In this document: positions 29,998-41,596 of the stretch, piece by piece
Layout: every line of letters starts with the position of its first letter
Numbering within the stretch: the stretch's first letter is position 1
Source: Marsupella aquatica
Lineage: Eukaryota > Marchantiophyta
Length of the DNA stretch: 64,000 nucleotides
Reading direction: 5' to 3'
NCBI GenBank assembly: GCA_973895155.1
Contig: OZ316896.1
Location: 22,134,001 to 22,198,000 of the forward strand
Position numbers and translations under genes: made by a program
The notes under the pieces: generated by a model
Database searches by the model: none
What the model saw: the letters and a program-made list of their open reading frames with translations, nothing else
What the model was told of the DNA's origin: nothing

Positions 29998-32955
29998 CTA
30001 GCTCAATACCTGTGCGTTGCACAAAAGATGTCGTGACGGCCAAGATGTAGTTGAGAACAAAAGAAGTCATGTCAGCCAAGAGGTTGTTGAGAAGAAAGAT
30101 GTCGTGTGGGCAAGATGTTGATGATAAACAAAATATGTCGTGTCGGCCAAGATGTCGTTGAGAACAAAAGATGTCGTGTTGACTAAGATGTCATGTCGGC
30201 CAAGATTTAGTTGAGAAAAAAAATGTCGTGTCGACCAAGAGGTTGTTGAGAAAAAAAGTTGTATTGGCCAAGAGGTCGTTGAGAAAAATGATGTCGTGTT
30301 GGCCAAGATCTCATTGATAAAAAAGATGTCGTGTGACTGGCCAAGAAATCATTGAGATAAAGGATCTTGTGTTGGCAAAGAAGTCGTTGAGAAAAAAATG
30401 TCATGTCGGCCAAGACGTCGTTGAGAGAAAATATGTTGTGTCGGGCAAGACATCATTGTGAAAAAAGAGTCGTGTCGGCCAAGACATCGTTGAGAAAACA
30501 GATGTCGTGTTGGCCAAGACGTCATTGAGGAAAAATATCAGTGCATTGCACAAAAGATGTCGTGTCGCCCAAGATGTTCTTATCTGAAAGATGTCATGAA
30601 GTAAAAATATGTTGTTAAGAAAAAAGAAGTCATTTTTCCAAAGATGTCATTATGTGAAAGATGACGTTAAGAAAAAGGTGTCATTTTGCCAAACTAAGTG
30701 ATTGTGAAGTAAAAAATGTTATAAATAAAAAGGTGTTGTTTCACCCAATATGTCATTAATATGTGAAAGATGGCTCAATGCCCATGCGTTGCACAAAAGA
30801 TGTCGGAAAAAATATGTTGTGTTGCCAAAGATGTTGTCATGAAAAAGGTGATGTTGCCAACAATTTTGTTAAGTAAAAACATGTTCTGTTGTCAAAGATT
30901 TTTTTAAGAAAAAAGATGTCATGTTGCCAAAGAAGTTGTTAATATGTGAAAGATGTTGTGAAGTAAAAAGATGTCATTAAGAACTATGATGTCGTGATGC
31001 CAAAGGTGTCGTGAAGAAAAAATGTTCTTATGTGAAAAATGTTGTGAAGTAAAAGATGTCGTTGCACCAAAGATGTCTTTATGTCCAAGATGTTGTCAGG
31101 TAAAAGATGATGTTTTACGAAAGATGTTATTAAGTATTTTTTTGTCAAGTACAAAATGGTCGATAAGTAAAGGGATGTCATTAGACAAAGATGTAAGTTG
31201 TGAAGTAAAAGATGTTCTTAAGTACAATTGAAAATATTGCTAGTAAACCATGTTAAGTAAAAAAAGTTGTTAAGTTGTTGCCACTTTTTTGCCACCCCTT
31301 GCATCCTGAAGCCCCATTGATAACCCCAAAGTTTTTGTTACTTTAAGCTTTTTACTTAAAGTTACCATGGCTGCTTACTTGGCTTTGGCCGCCCCAATGC
31401 CGAGCGGGATGCCAAGACCCCTTGGGATAATGACACGGCTTGGCTGACTTTTCAACAACTCTTCACTACCCCTTGCATCTTAGAACCCCATTGGGCCCAA
31501 AGTTTTGGCTACCTTAGAGTTCTTACTTAAAGTTGCCGCAATAGCTTAATTGGCATTGGCCGCCCCAATGTCAAGACCCCCTCGGGTAACGGAGCAGCTT
31601 GGCTGACTTTTCAACGGCCCTTCCCCTACCCTTGCATATATCTTGGAACCCCATCAGTAACCCCAATTTTTTTGGTTACTCTAAGCTTAGTTTGCTTAAA
31701 GTTGACCGTGGCCGCTTACTTGGCTGTGGCCGCCCCAATGCCAATTCCCCTTGGGGCAACGGCACGACTCAGCCCACTTTTCAACAAAACAATTTGCCTA
31801 CCCCTTGCATGGAACCCCTTTGGTAACCTCATCCAAGTTTACTCGGCTCCTTACTCGCCAATACCATGCCCCCCTGGGGTGGTGGTGTGGTTTGCAACAC
31901 TTTCCAACATTGGAGGACCTGCCACCCCCGGACCAACTTTGGTCCAGATATTTTGGCCCCCACCCCATGCCTCTTCCTGTGCTAAACAAAGTGGCAAGAC
32001 ATAACAACAACTGAGGGGTTGTTGGGGAGTTGGAACCCGGGGCAAGATTGAGTTAGGTTGGGGATGGGACCTTGGGGTCTCGGGTTTCATTCCACCCCGG
32101 GATGTTGGGTCTAGCATTTTTTACAACATTATTTTTTTGTTTTTGGCCAGTGTGACAAATGTCAGCCTCTCAAAGGAAGGAAATGCTAGGAGTATTCTTC
32201 AACAATGTTTCTTGAATTATATCTTCTTCATCAGATATCCCTAGATTGACGTACAACGGTTAGCTTTTGGCAAATGGGGTCCATGATTTGGTGGGAGAGT
32301 GGCCAATGGTATGCAAAGAATCTAGCAATTTTTTGGCAAAAGTGACGGAAAAAAGTGGTGAACATATTTTGGGGAGGTGAAATTTGGCAAAAGTTTGCAC
32401 CTAAAAACTAAGTTGTTTGGATGAGACCAGGGCCAGGGTAGTCTCAGGAGTCATCATCCCTCCCTCTTCACTCTCCCTCATCGCTCTCCCTCTTCTAGCT
32501 ATTGGGTAATGGGTATTGCTCCTCTTCACACTCCCTCTTCTTGCCATTGGGTAGTTGTTGTTGCTTAAAAGTACTCATTAAATGTCTGGAGCCCTTATAA
32601 GCTCACATAGTCTTGGAATAGAGAGTTCCAAACTCCAAAAGGAAAGAAGCTATGTTCTTCCCTCTCTCTTAAAAGTTGTACTCTGATGGTACAATTGTAC
32701 CTCCTTTTACAGGACCTCTATCCCCTTTGTACCTTGTACCTGGGGCTCCTAAGAGTAATGAGCTCATATCCTGTACCTGAAGGTACAATAGTACCTGTCT
32801 TGTGCATCTTTGTGTACCAGGTTTCCTCACGTTCCTTTTTTTTCCCCCCTTATTGGTTCCATATTTACAGGTTTCAATTATTCTCACCCAAAAGGACACT
32901 CCAAATTTGAATGACGACCACGCCATTTTTTGGCGCAACTGTGTATTATAGTTTA
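29998..32955 (-). mobile_element. Helitron-like non-autonomous element with minisatellite
   Basis: On the minus strand the element ends TGTGCAACGCACA (5-bp stem hairpin), then GGTATTGAG and CTAG at 30001-29998, followed by T. This is the Helitron 3' pattern. The array at 30010-31260 repeats GATGTCGTGTCGGCCAAGA and GTCGTTGAGAACAAAA units. The presumed 5' end near 32955 reads CTAAACTATAATACACAGTTG, matching the start motif seen near 48841. It lacks a clear TC, so that end is approximate. No Rep/helicase ORF is present. Confidence 0.55.
31295..31960. repeat. About 174-bp tandem repeat, four diverged units
   Basis: CCCCTTGCAT starts units at about 31295, 31469, 31627 and 31801. Each has GGAACCCCAT-like, CTTAAAGTT, TTGGCCGCCCCAATG and GACTTTTCAAC segments in order. 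The last unit decays by about 31960. It lies inside the Helitron-like element. Confidence 0.8.
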
Positions 32956-32989
32956 GTATAGCCTCATGCCAAGGCTAGGTAAAGATCTC

Positions 32990-33600
32990 AAAATGAAAGA
33001 ACATGTCCAAGTGAAAAAAAAAATTCTAAATGAGAAAAGACAAAGTGAGAAAAATATGATTGGAAAGGTCAGAAAAAAAAGGTTAAGGTGAGAAAAAGAA
33101 ATCAAAGAGATAAAAGATATCAAGGGTGAAAAAAAGATATTCAGATGAGATAAAGATGTCAAGGTGAAAAAAACATAAAACTTCTAGGTGAGAAAAGATG
33201 TGGAGGCTGGAGAGAAAATGATCTTGAGGAGAGGAAAAGAAGTTGAGTTGAGAAAATATATGGAGGAGAGAAAACTTGTGAAGCTAAGAAAAAGATTTTG
33301 AGGTGAAAAAAAGATGTCAAGGTGAGAAAACAATATTGAGGTTAGGAAAAGATGTTGAGGAAATAAAATGATGTCGAGGAGTGGCAAAGAAGTTGAGGTG
33401 AGAAAAAATATGGAGGAGAGAAAACATGTCAAGCTAAGAAAAAGATATTGAGTTAAGAAAAATATGTTGTGTTGAGAAAAAGATGCCAAGATGAGGAAAA
33501 AAATGTCGAGAGAAAAAATATCGTGGTGGGATAAAGATATCAAGGTGAAAAAAAGATGGTGAGATGAGAAAAAGATGTCAAAGCGAGGCAAGAAAAAATA
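32990..33600. repeat. Minisatellite of GATGTCAAGGTGAGAAAAA units
   Basis: Purine-rich units of roughly 20-25 bp (GATGTCGAGG or AAGATGTTGAGG plus GAGAAAA) run for about 600 bp. It resembles the Helitron arrays in composition but lacks the TCGGCCAAGA motif. A 135-codon minus-strand frame is its by-product. Confidence 0.8.
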
Positions 33601-34869
33601 AGCTTTGCAATGTAATTACTGGGACATGTTATGTGTGATCCTGATCATACAATTGTTGTGGTCGTGTTCAATATCCGTGCGTCACACATTAAATTTTGCA
33701 AAAAAGATGTCATCACATAAATGATGTCCATGTCAAAAAGATGTCATTGCAAAAGTGATAAAAGAGAGCACAAGATAGGTGATGGCAACTGAGTTAGGCA
33801 CATTCACACAATGTTGTGAAGGGTGACATCCCCCTCCTCCTCATGGCCTCCTCTCCCCCTTTCTCTTGGGCTCCCTCTCCCCTCTCTTTGCCCCAAAACA
33901 AAAAGAAATCAATAAAAGGCAAGGATGTCCCTTTTCTCCTCAATTTTCCTCTTATTGTCTACTCTTATTTTCTTTATTCTTCCTTTGCGCCCCTTTGCCT
34001 CATCCACTGTCTTTCATCCCCTTCCCTACATACTTATGGGAAAGTAGTATACTATTAAGTACCCATGGGTGCATCATTAATTTCCTCTCCCTACTTTCAA
34101 CTTTATGTCTTGTAAATAGTCCCTGACCCTCATAATGTGTCCCAAGTGCCCCATCCCAATGAAACACATGACACTCACATACAACATAGGTTATCATGTC
34201 CCTTGAATCTTTGTGGTATACCAAATACTTTGTCTTGTGTCCTTTGGGTTATAGAGATTGCCTTTTGACTACTGAAAGGCTAGGATAAAAGAACTTATCA
34301 ATCCAATCCCAAAGTGAGTGTGTAACCAGACCATCCACCATTTTGGGGATTTCTTATTATAATAGTGGATAACGTCCCCCAGTAAAGTGCTTCAGCTCAA
34401 ATTCTGAGTGGCTATTATTCATGAAGCAGAACCCTAATGAAAAGGGAAAAATGACGGAGGCATTAATTATAGAGTTGACTGATGGGGATTATGCCCTCCC
34501 CCTAGAGCTAGTCCCCACTTGGGCTAAAGTTTACAAAGAAGAAGAAAAAATGGCCGCCTGGCAGTGCACAGAAAACCTTTTTGCAGCCTGACACGAAGGG
34601 ACATCGCAACGGCCTCCAACTGGCTCACCGAGAATCTCAGCAGGAATAAAAATAATTACTTGGGGCATTTGGAGAAGGGTCAAATTGTACCTCCACATCG
34701 AATAAAGGAAAAATATTCATAAAACCACAAAAGAGAAGGAATAACACTTACTGATATAAAAGTATGGTGATATAAAAGTATGGTGTTTATCATGGTATGA
34801 AATATTTATTAACCTGTACAAACTTAACAAATACATACTAATGTTGTTTGGATGTACTTAGGGTCACGC
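33601..34869. other. Interval with nothing recognised
   Basis: Near 33670 CAATATCCGTGCGTCACAC resembles a decayed Helitron-type end. Otherwise only short ORFs and a small duplication (GTGATATAAAAGTATG twice near 34760). Confidence 0.45.
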
Positions 34870-34874
34870 TAGCC

Positions 34875-35206
34875 TGTTAAGGATTGCTCTTAGTCTTGTG
34901 ACTCATAGATTACGGCACTTAGGCTAACCACAGTTAGGATCTTAGCTGAGGTTAGATTAGTCGTGTGTGACCTTGTATATACCAGGGCTAGTGTAAGCCG
35001 CTGGTGTGTGGTGCTTACTCATTGTAACAGAGCAACAGGAGGAAGAGAGAGAGCATGTGTGTTCGTCTACTCTTGAAGTAAAGCTTGAGTGTTTGTGTGG
35101 ACGTACCCTGGGAGAAGAGGTGAACCACGTAGAGATTGTGTCGACTACGTATGCATGGAATGAGTCATGGTTGTATGGTCGTTGCGAATGACGTCTTAGT
35201 TCAACA
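34875..35206 (+). mobile_element. Solo Copia LTR with perfect target duplication
   Basis: A single 332-bp LTR, TGTTAAGG to TTCAACA, is flanked on both sides by TAGCC (34870-34874 and 35207-35211). This is a clean 5-bp Copia target duplication, so this copy arose by ordinary insertion followed by LTR-LTR recombination at this site. It differs from the LTR at 8858-9189 at one position. Confidence 0.95.
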
Positions 35207-35373
35207 TAGCCCTGCTGGTAATCACACATCAAAATGTGGCTGCATTCATTGATTGAAAGGAAAAAACTAGTATTATCACTGTATGCAGGGGTGTCGTACA
35301 TAGTATATGTCATATTTTGATGTGCAGCTCACGCTAGCTGGCGATGTCAGTATGTTGGAGGTTTAATAAGACG

Positions 35374-36807
35374 TACTAGTCCAAGGAGGAAGATCAAGTT
35401 GAGATCACCCTATCTCCCCCTCAACCCCATGAATGTTTAAGCTCAAACAGGGTCCAGAAGTTCTTTGTAACTGCATGTGTGCTATGTAAATTTTCTTCAT
35501 CTTACTAATAAATTGCAAACAGAAGCTAGATTGGGGTCTAGACTTCTAGAGTGAAGACTCTATACAGTGACTCTAGAGTCTCACCAAAATTTGTGCATGG
35601 AAAAACAATGAGATGTATATATGTCAAAATGAATCATGTATGATAATTTTTGTCATCATTCTTACTAATATTCAGACAATGAGAATTCAGGCTCATAAAA
35701 TATATTTTCAAACCAAACTACTCTACACTTACATGAAACCAAGTTTTTTTCATGATGGATAGTTTCAAACAACAGACTGGAGCTTGAAGATTTTAATTGA
35801 CCTGCAAGTGGCACCAAAAATCTCCTGTAAGTGGCACCAAAGTGATTTGGATGGTCAATCTCCTGCAAGTGGCACCAAAAAGGAGATTGGTCCACCTTTT
35901 TGTTTGTCTTTTGCTGACTTTGTTGATGATTTGTTTCCCTCCCTACGACTTCCCGAGACCTCTAGCTACTGTAGTTGGGCGACAATTTGTCTTGGGCATG
36001 TCTAGGGCAGGGTTTCTCGTTCTCTTTCCACGCAAATTGTCAAAAGCCAATAGTTTCAACACAGTCATTAACACTACAGTACTGAAGCTCGCAACTGGCA
36101 TGGATGGGTGCTCGAGTCTCATAGTTCATTAAATAAACACCTCTAGCTAGTTGGGCAATTATTTGTCTAGGGCATATCTAGGGGCTAGGGCAGGGTTTCC
36201 TGTGCTCTTTCCACGCAAATCAGCTTGTCAAGGACCTTTAGATTCAACACAGTCATTAACACTACACTACTACAGTACTGTAGCTCGCAACTGGCATGCA
36301 TGGGTGCTCCAGTCTAGATAAACACAAAGGTGGCCCACAACACCATTCTCCTTTGTACTGCCATTTCAGTAAAGTGGGTGTTAGCCTTCACAGCTCCTTC
36401 ATAGGTTACATTTTGGTAGGCTTTTGGTTTGTGGCGCCTTGACTTGTTTTTTCTTGGGGTCCTTTTTCCCTCTTTTCCTCCCTTTCTTTGGGTTGCTTTG
36501 CCTTTGGGATCTTGTCTCCCAATTTGGTGTTTTTTGCCCTTTGGCACTCTGATATCTCTTGCAGGAGCCATATGCTTGGATGGGATAGCCGTCCAAAACT
36601 TTATTCTCAGCCCGTCTCAGATTCTCAGTGAGGATCTTCAAGCTCATATGTGACGTCTGAACAGATCTATTTAAGTTAGGAGACACATATGTAGAATAAA
36701 GTTGTTAGTTTCATATACAAAGAGAACTTTTGGATCCTGTTCGAGCTTAATAATTAATGGGGTTGAGATAGAGTGATCTCAAGTCAACCTTCCTCCTTGG
36801 GCCAGTA
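35374..36807. mobile_element. Foldback-type element (arm 2 copy)
   Basis: Reflection of the element at 7257-8690, including its internal duplication (35957-36315) and short repeats (35801-35880). Confidence 0.55.
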
Positions 36808-36873
36808 AAATCTGGTGCAAAATCGGGCATAGCCGTATTCCATGTCAAGCTAGGATACTACTGTATCTCTTTT

Positions 36874-37564
36874 GGTTTTATGAATTACTATCTCAATACC
36901 TAATATCTCAATATCCATGCGTTGCACAAAAGATATTGTGTCACCCAAGATGTCGCTAAAATAAATATATCATGGCACCCAAGATGTTAAGAAAAGAGAT
37001 GTTGTTGCGCCCAAGATGTGCTAAGAGAAAAGTGTTGTGGCGCCCGTTAAGAGAAAAGATGTTGTGTTTCCCAAGAATGATGTTGTTATGTGAAAGATGT
37101 CATGAAATAAAACAATTTTTTTCTACATAGAAATGCAATTTAATATATTCACATAATTTCCAATGATTCTAAGTTTTTTCGAAAAATCATTGAAAATTAT
37201 ATGAATATCGACTAAAAACAACCCGTATTATATCCAACTGGATTTTTAATTTCTCCCACTATGGGAAGTATCCATAATGTATTGAAGAAGCGCTATCTGA
37301 AAATAACATAGGTATATTGTTCAATTGAGAATAACAAATTCCAAAAAAAATTGATAGAATACTATTAAACATTCCGTTAATATGTCTAGAGGTGTCGCAA
37401 ACTGATTTGCAGGTTCACCAATCATAGAAAACAGCTAAGTTAAGAAAAAGGAAGTCATTTTGCCAAAGATGACATGTCGCCCAAGAGGTCATCAAGTAAA
37501 AAGTTGTCATCAAGTAAATAGATGTCATGTCACCAATGATGTAGTTATGCCAAGAATGTCATTC
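36874..37564 (-). repeat. Decayed Helitron-type minisatellite (arm 2 copy)
   Basis: Reflection of 6500-7190. Confidence 0.55.
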
Positions 37565-38253
37565 ATTTGTTTAAATTTGACATCAAAGAATGTGTATCAT
37601 TCTTGCAAATGAACCCAACATTTTCTTCACGGTTGCCACGCGAGTGTCTTGAACGGTCACACGAGTGATACAACACATTGCGCAATCTCCACCATTGATA
37701 AGTAAAATCCAATGGATAAATGGATGATGTGGAATTTTCTCTGAATTTATAAATTTGCAAGAGTCTCTAACTGGACCCGTAAAAACTTGGATAGTACTTT
37801 GGGTAATAAAATAAGATAACAAGCTAGTCTTAACCATTGATGTTTGTTGATCAATGATGAGAGTTGTGCAATGTGGGTTGATGCACAATAATGTCGCTTG
37901 TGTAAAAACTGTCATGTGTGTGAGAATGGAAGTGCGCAAGAATAATAATGTGTGTGAGAAGTATAACGCATGTCAGATCTATGTTAGCTGTCACTCAAAA
38001 ACTGGGAAATAATAATTATTATATATGGGCCAGCAATGTGGGTCAACTAAGTTGAAGCCAAAATTAACATGAATCTCTAAAAAAAATTCATTTTTGTTCT
38101 ACTCAACCAAATGGGCTGAACATTCTCTAAGGGATAGAGAGGAAAGCTGGGGAATCTAGTATTAAGTTGTTGGAGCTCAAACATAGCTCCAAATTGTGAG
38201 TTAAAAAATATGTTGATATGACAATTTGGTCTTAATCCAATCTCAGTTATGCT

Positions 38254-38546
38254 AAGCCTACTTAGGGATGTGTGCACCTTAATATCTTAACTCATAACCT
38301 TATCAATTTCAAAGTTACAATTGGGGTCAAACAGTACATCGACCCTTGCGGATGTGTGCACCAAAATGGCTTAACTTGTAACCTTATTAATTTTAAAGTT
38401 ACAATTGGGGTCAAACAGTACACCGACCCTTGCGGATGTGTGCACCATAATGCCTTAACTTGTAACCTTATTAAGTTTAAAAGGTAATTGGGTCAAAAAG
38501 TACACCAACCTTCCAGATGTGGGCACCAAGATGCCTTAACTTGTGA
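38254..38546. repeat. 84-bp tandem repeat (arm 2 copy)
   Basis: Reflection of 5518-5810. Confidence 0.9.
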
Positions 38547-40080
38547 TCTTCTTCATTTTTAACGTAAAGACAATGTTATGTTAAGAGTTGTACGTATCAA
38601 ATGTTGATCTTGCTTTTGCTATTTCTATTGGAAAATGAATTTCAAAAGGAAATAACTCTCAATCTAAAGTCTTCTTAATATGCCTTTCTTTGTAGCAAAG
38701 TTCCTTAGATAGAGTATCAATATTTACATCTTTTCAGTTGTCAAGATTTGAAAAAGTATTTACAAGTAAATATGAAACTCCAATTTTCAGGTCAAACAGT
38801 TCACTAAGTTTAGATCTGATGTTGCAAATTAGAACTTTTCACTTCTTTTATCTAAAAATAATTATCACAAATCAATTGACTAAGGTGAAATCTTGGAATT
38901 GAACAAATGTTTGAAATAGGTTTATCACAAAATATATTAGCAATCACACTTCTGGACCATAAGGAGAGAAGAGAAAGAAGGCAAACCTGTATTTCAAGTG
39001 TTGTCAAAAAGTTGAGCTTGCTATTGATTATAAAATAATTCGTAAACTCTCCCAAGTTTGTCTAGCAACCAAGAGTAAAATGTTCATCTCAAGAAAGGCT
39101 GAAGAGGGGGGCTCAACCATTGAATCGAAAGGACATTGGGCCACTTCACAACTAATAAAATCCATACAAACTGTAATTATTAAACAAAACATGCAATGCT
39201 ACAAACCTACATGGGTCACATGGTGAGAGCCATACAAAAAATACTCTGCCACTTGATGTCTGCCTCCGAGCTTGAATGTCTTCTGTAAACGATACTCTCA
39301 CCTAGCCTGAAGTATGCTAGATTAAACCCCACTATGATCACCCTAGGCACACCAAAAGAGTCATGAGTTCAACCTCCAATCAGCCTCCACAAGCACAACA
39401 AATTAGTCCTTAAATATTGAACACAACATCACTAAATCTCCTATCCAACCTATTTTTGTTCAGTTTATTAGTTACAATCTCTACATAATGGAGAAAGCTA
39501 CATTTAATAATAAGACAAAATAACATCATAAAGTAGAATTGATTACATAATCCACATCATGCAAGAAAACAAGTGTTCATAGTCCCATGAAAGTTGGTCT
39601 ATACAACCTCTCTCTCCAACACCTATGATGATTCTACACTTATGGTTTTTGTCTTTGTTTCCATTTGCCATGATCATTAGGACATTGATGCAAATTTTGT
39701 TTTATTAGCATGTATTAACAAATTGAATCTTCAAACTAAGTTGCTCAAGATAATATCATAGATATTTACAACTAGTGATTCAATCCAAGCCGTCATTTTT
39801 CTTGTCGCATCCTCTTATTATTATAGATGAGCTTTAGATTCCTTAATCCTCGTGCATGTGCATTCATTCTCGTTTTTTGTGTCCCATTTGATCCCCCTCT
39901 TGTTTGGAATGCATTTGATTCACTTTTTGGTGCGCACTACATTTAATGTAACCTTTATTCCTTCTCTTTGATCAATAGTATTAATGTTTTTTGGATGATA
40001 AAATTAATGTTTTTTGGACACTGCAAATTTGAATGATGACCACTTCATAAAAAGATGCAGCGTTGTATTATAATATTTAA
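38547..40080. other. AT-rich non-coding stretch (arm 2 copy)
   Basis: Reflection of 3984-5517. No gene recognised. The adjacent 37565-38253 likewise mirrors the empty interval 5811-6499. Confidence 0.6.
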
Positions 40081-41374
40081 CTAGCTCAATACCTGTGCGG
40101 TGTACAAAAGATGTCGTGACGGCCAAGATGTCATTGACAACAAAAAAGGTTGTGTCGGCCAAGAGATTATTGAGAAGAAAGATGTTGTGTCGGCCAAGAG
40201 GTCGTTGAGAAGGAAGATTTTGTGTCGCCCAAGATGTTGTTGAGAACAAAGATGTCATGTCGGCCAAGATGACAATGATAACAAAAGATGTCCGGTAGGC
40301 CAAGAGGTCGTTGAGAACAAAAGATGTTGTGTCGGCCAAGAGGTCATTGAGAAGGAAGATGTCATGTCACCCAAGATCCGACCCAAGATGTTGTTGAGAA
40401 GAAAAGATGTCATGTCAGCCAAGATGTCGGTGAGAACAAAAGATGTCGTGTCAGCCAAGAAGTCATTGAGAACAAAAGATGCCGTGAAGAAAATACCTGT
40501 ACGTTACACAAAAGATGTCATGACAAAGAAAAAAGATGTTGTGTCCCCCAAGATGTTGTTAAGAAAAAAAAATGTCGTATCGCCCAAGATGTTACTTATT
40601 AAGAAAAAAGATGTCATTGAGAAAAAGAGATGTTGTGTTGCCCAAGTTGTTGTGTCACCCAAGATGTCGTTAAGAAAAAAAGGTGTGGTGTTGCCCAAGA
40701 TGTTCTTACGAAAAAAAATGTCGTGTTGCCCAAGATGTTGTGAAGAAAACCAGTGTGTTGCACAAAAGATGTTGTTAAGAAAAAATATTGCATCACCAAA
40801 GATGTTGTTATGTAAATGATATCATGAAGTAAAAAGGATGTAGTTTAAAAAAAGTTGAGTTGCCAAAGATGTCATGAAGTAAAAATATTTCGTGTTGACA
40901 AAGATGTCGCAAAGTAAAAAGATGGCATTAAAAAAAGTCGTGGAGTAAAAAAATGTTGTTCAGAAAAAAAGAGTCGTGTCACCGAAGATATCAAAGATAT
41001 TGTCAAGTAAAAAATGTCGTTATGTGAACGATATTGCCAAGTAAAAAGATATAGGGGCGCCAAAGATGTTGTTATGTCAAAGATATTGTCAAGTAAAAAG
41101 AAATAGTGTCGCCAAAGGTGTTGTGAAGTAAAAAATACATCATCAAGTAAAAGATGTTGTCAAGAAAAAAGTTGTGATGCCAATATTGTTGTTATGTCCA
41201 AGATTGATGTGGTCAAGTAAAAAGATGTTGTTATAATGTCAACAATGTAGTCAAGTAAAACTATGTCGTGACTCCAAAGTTGTCGTCAAGTAAAACAATG
41301 TCATTAGTCATAGATGTTGTGAAGTAAAACATGTCGTTGCATTAAATGTCGCCAAGGAAAAGATGTGCAGAAGA
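40081..41374 (-). mobile_element. Helitron-like 3' end with minisatellite (arm 2 copy)
   Basis: Reflection of 2690-3983. The CTAG end is at 40084-40081 on the minus strand, followed by T. Confidence 0.6.
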
Positions 41375-41379
41375 TGTCA

Positions 41380-41452
41380 ATAAATTAGATGGCACCTTTG
41401 GCACAAACTAGATGGCACCTTTGGCATAAACTAGATGGCACCTTTGGCACAA
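41380..41452. repeat. 23-bp tandem repeat (arm 2 copy)
   Basis: Reflection of 2612-2684. Confidence 0.85.
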
Positions 41453-41596
41453 ACGAGTATGGGGTTAGTTCTCTTCATGAATGACTTCTTTTACAGTTGT
41501 ATTTTTTGTATTACTTAAATTCCCAGATTTCTATACAAGCTTCAGTGTTTTGCTTAAATTCACTAACCTAAACTCTGATCGATACAATGTATGCAG

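Noticed and set aside
33184-33591. 135-codon Phe/Ser-rich ORF on the minus strand
   Set aside because: Translation of the GATGTC/GAGAAAA minisatellite.
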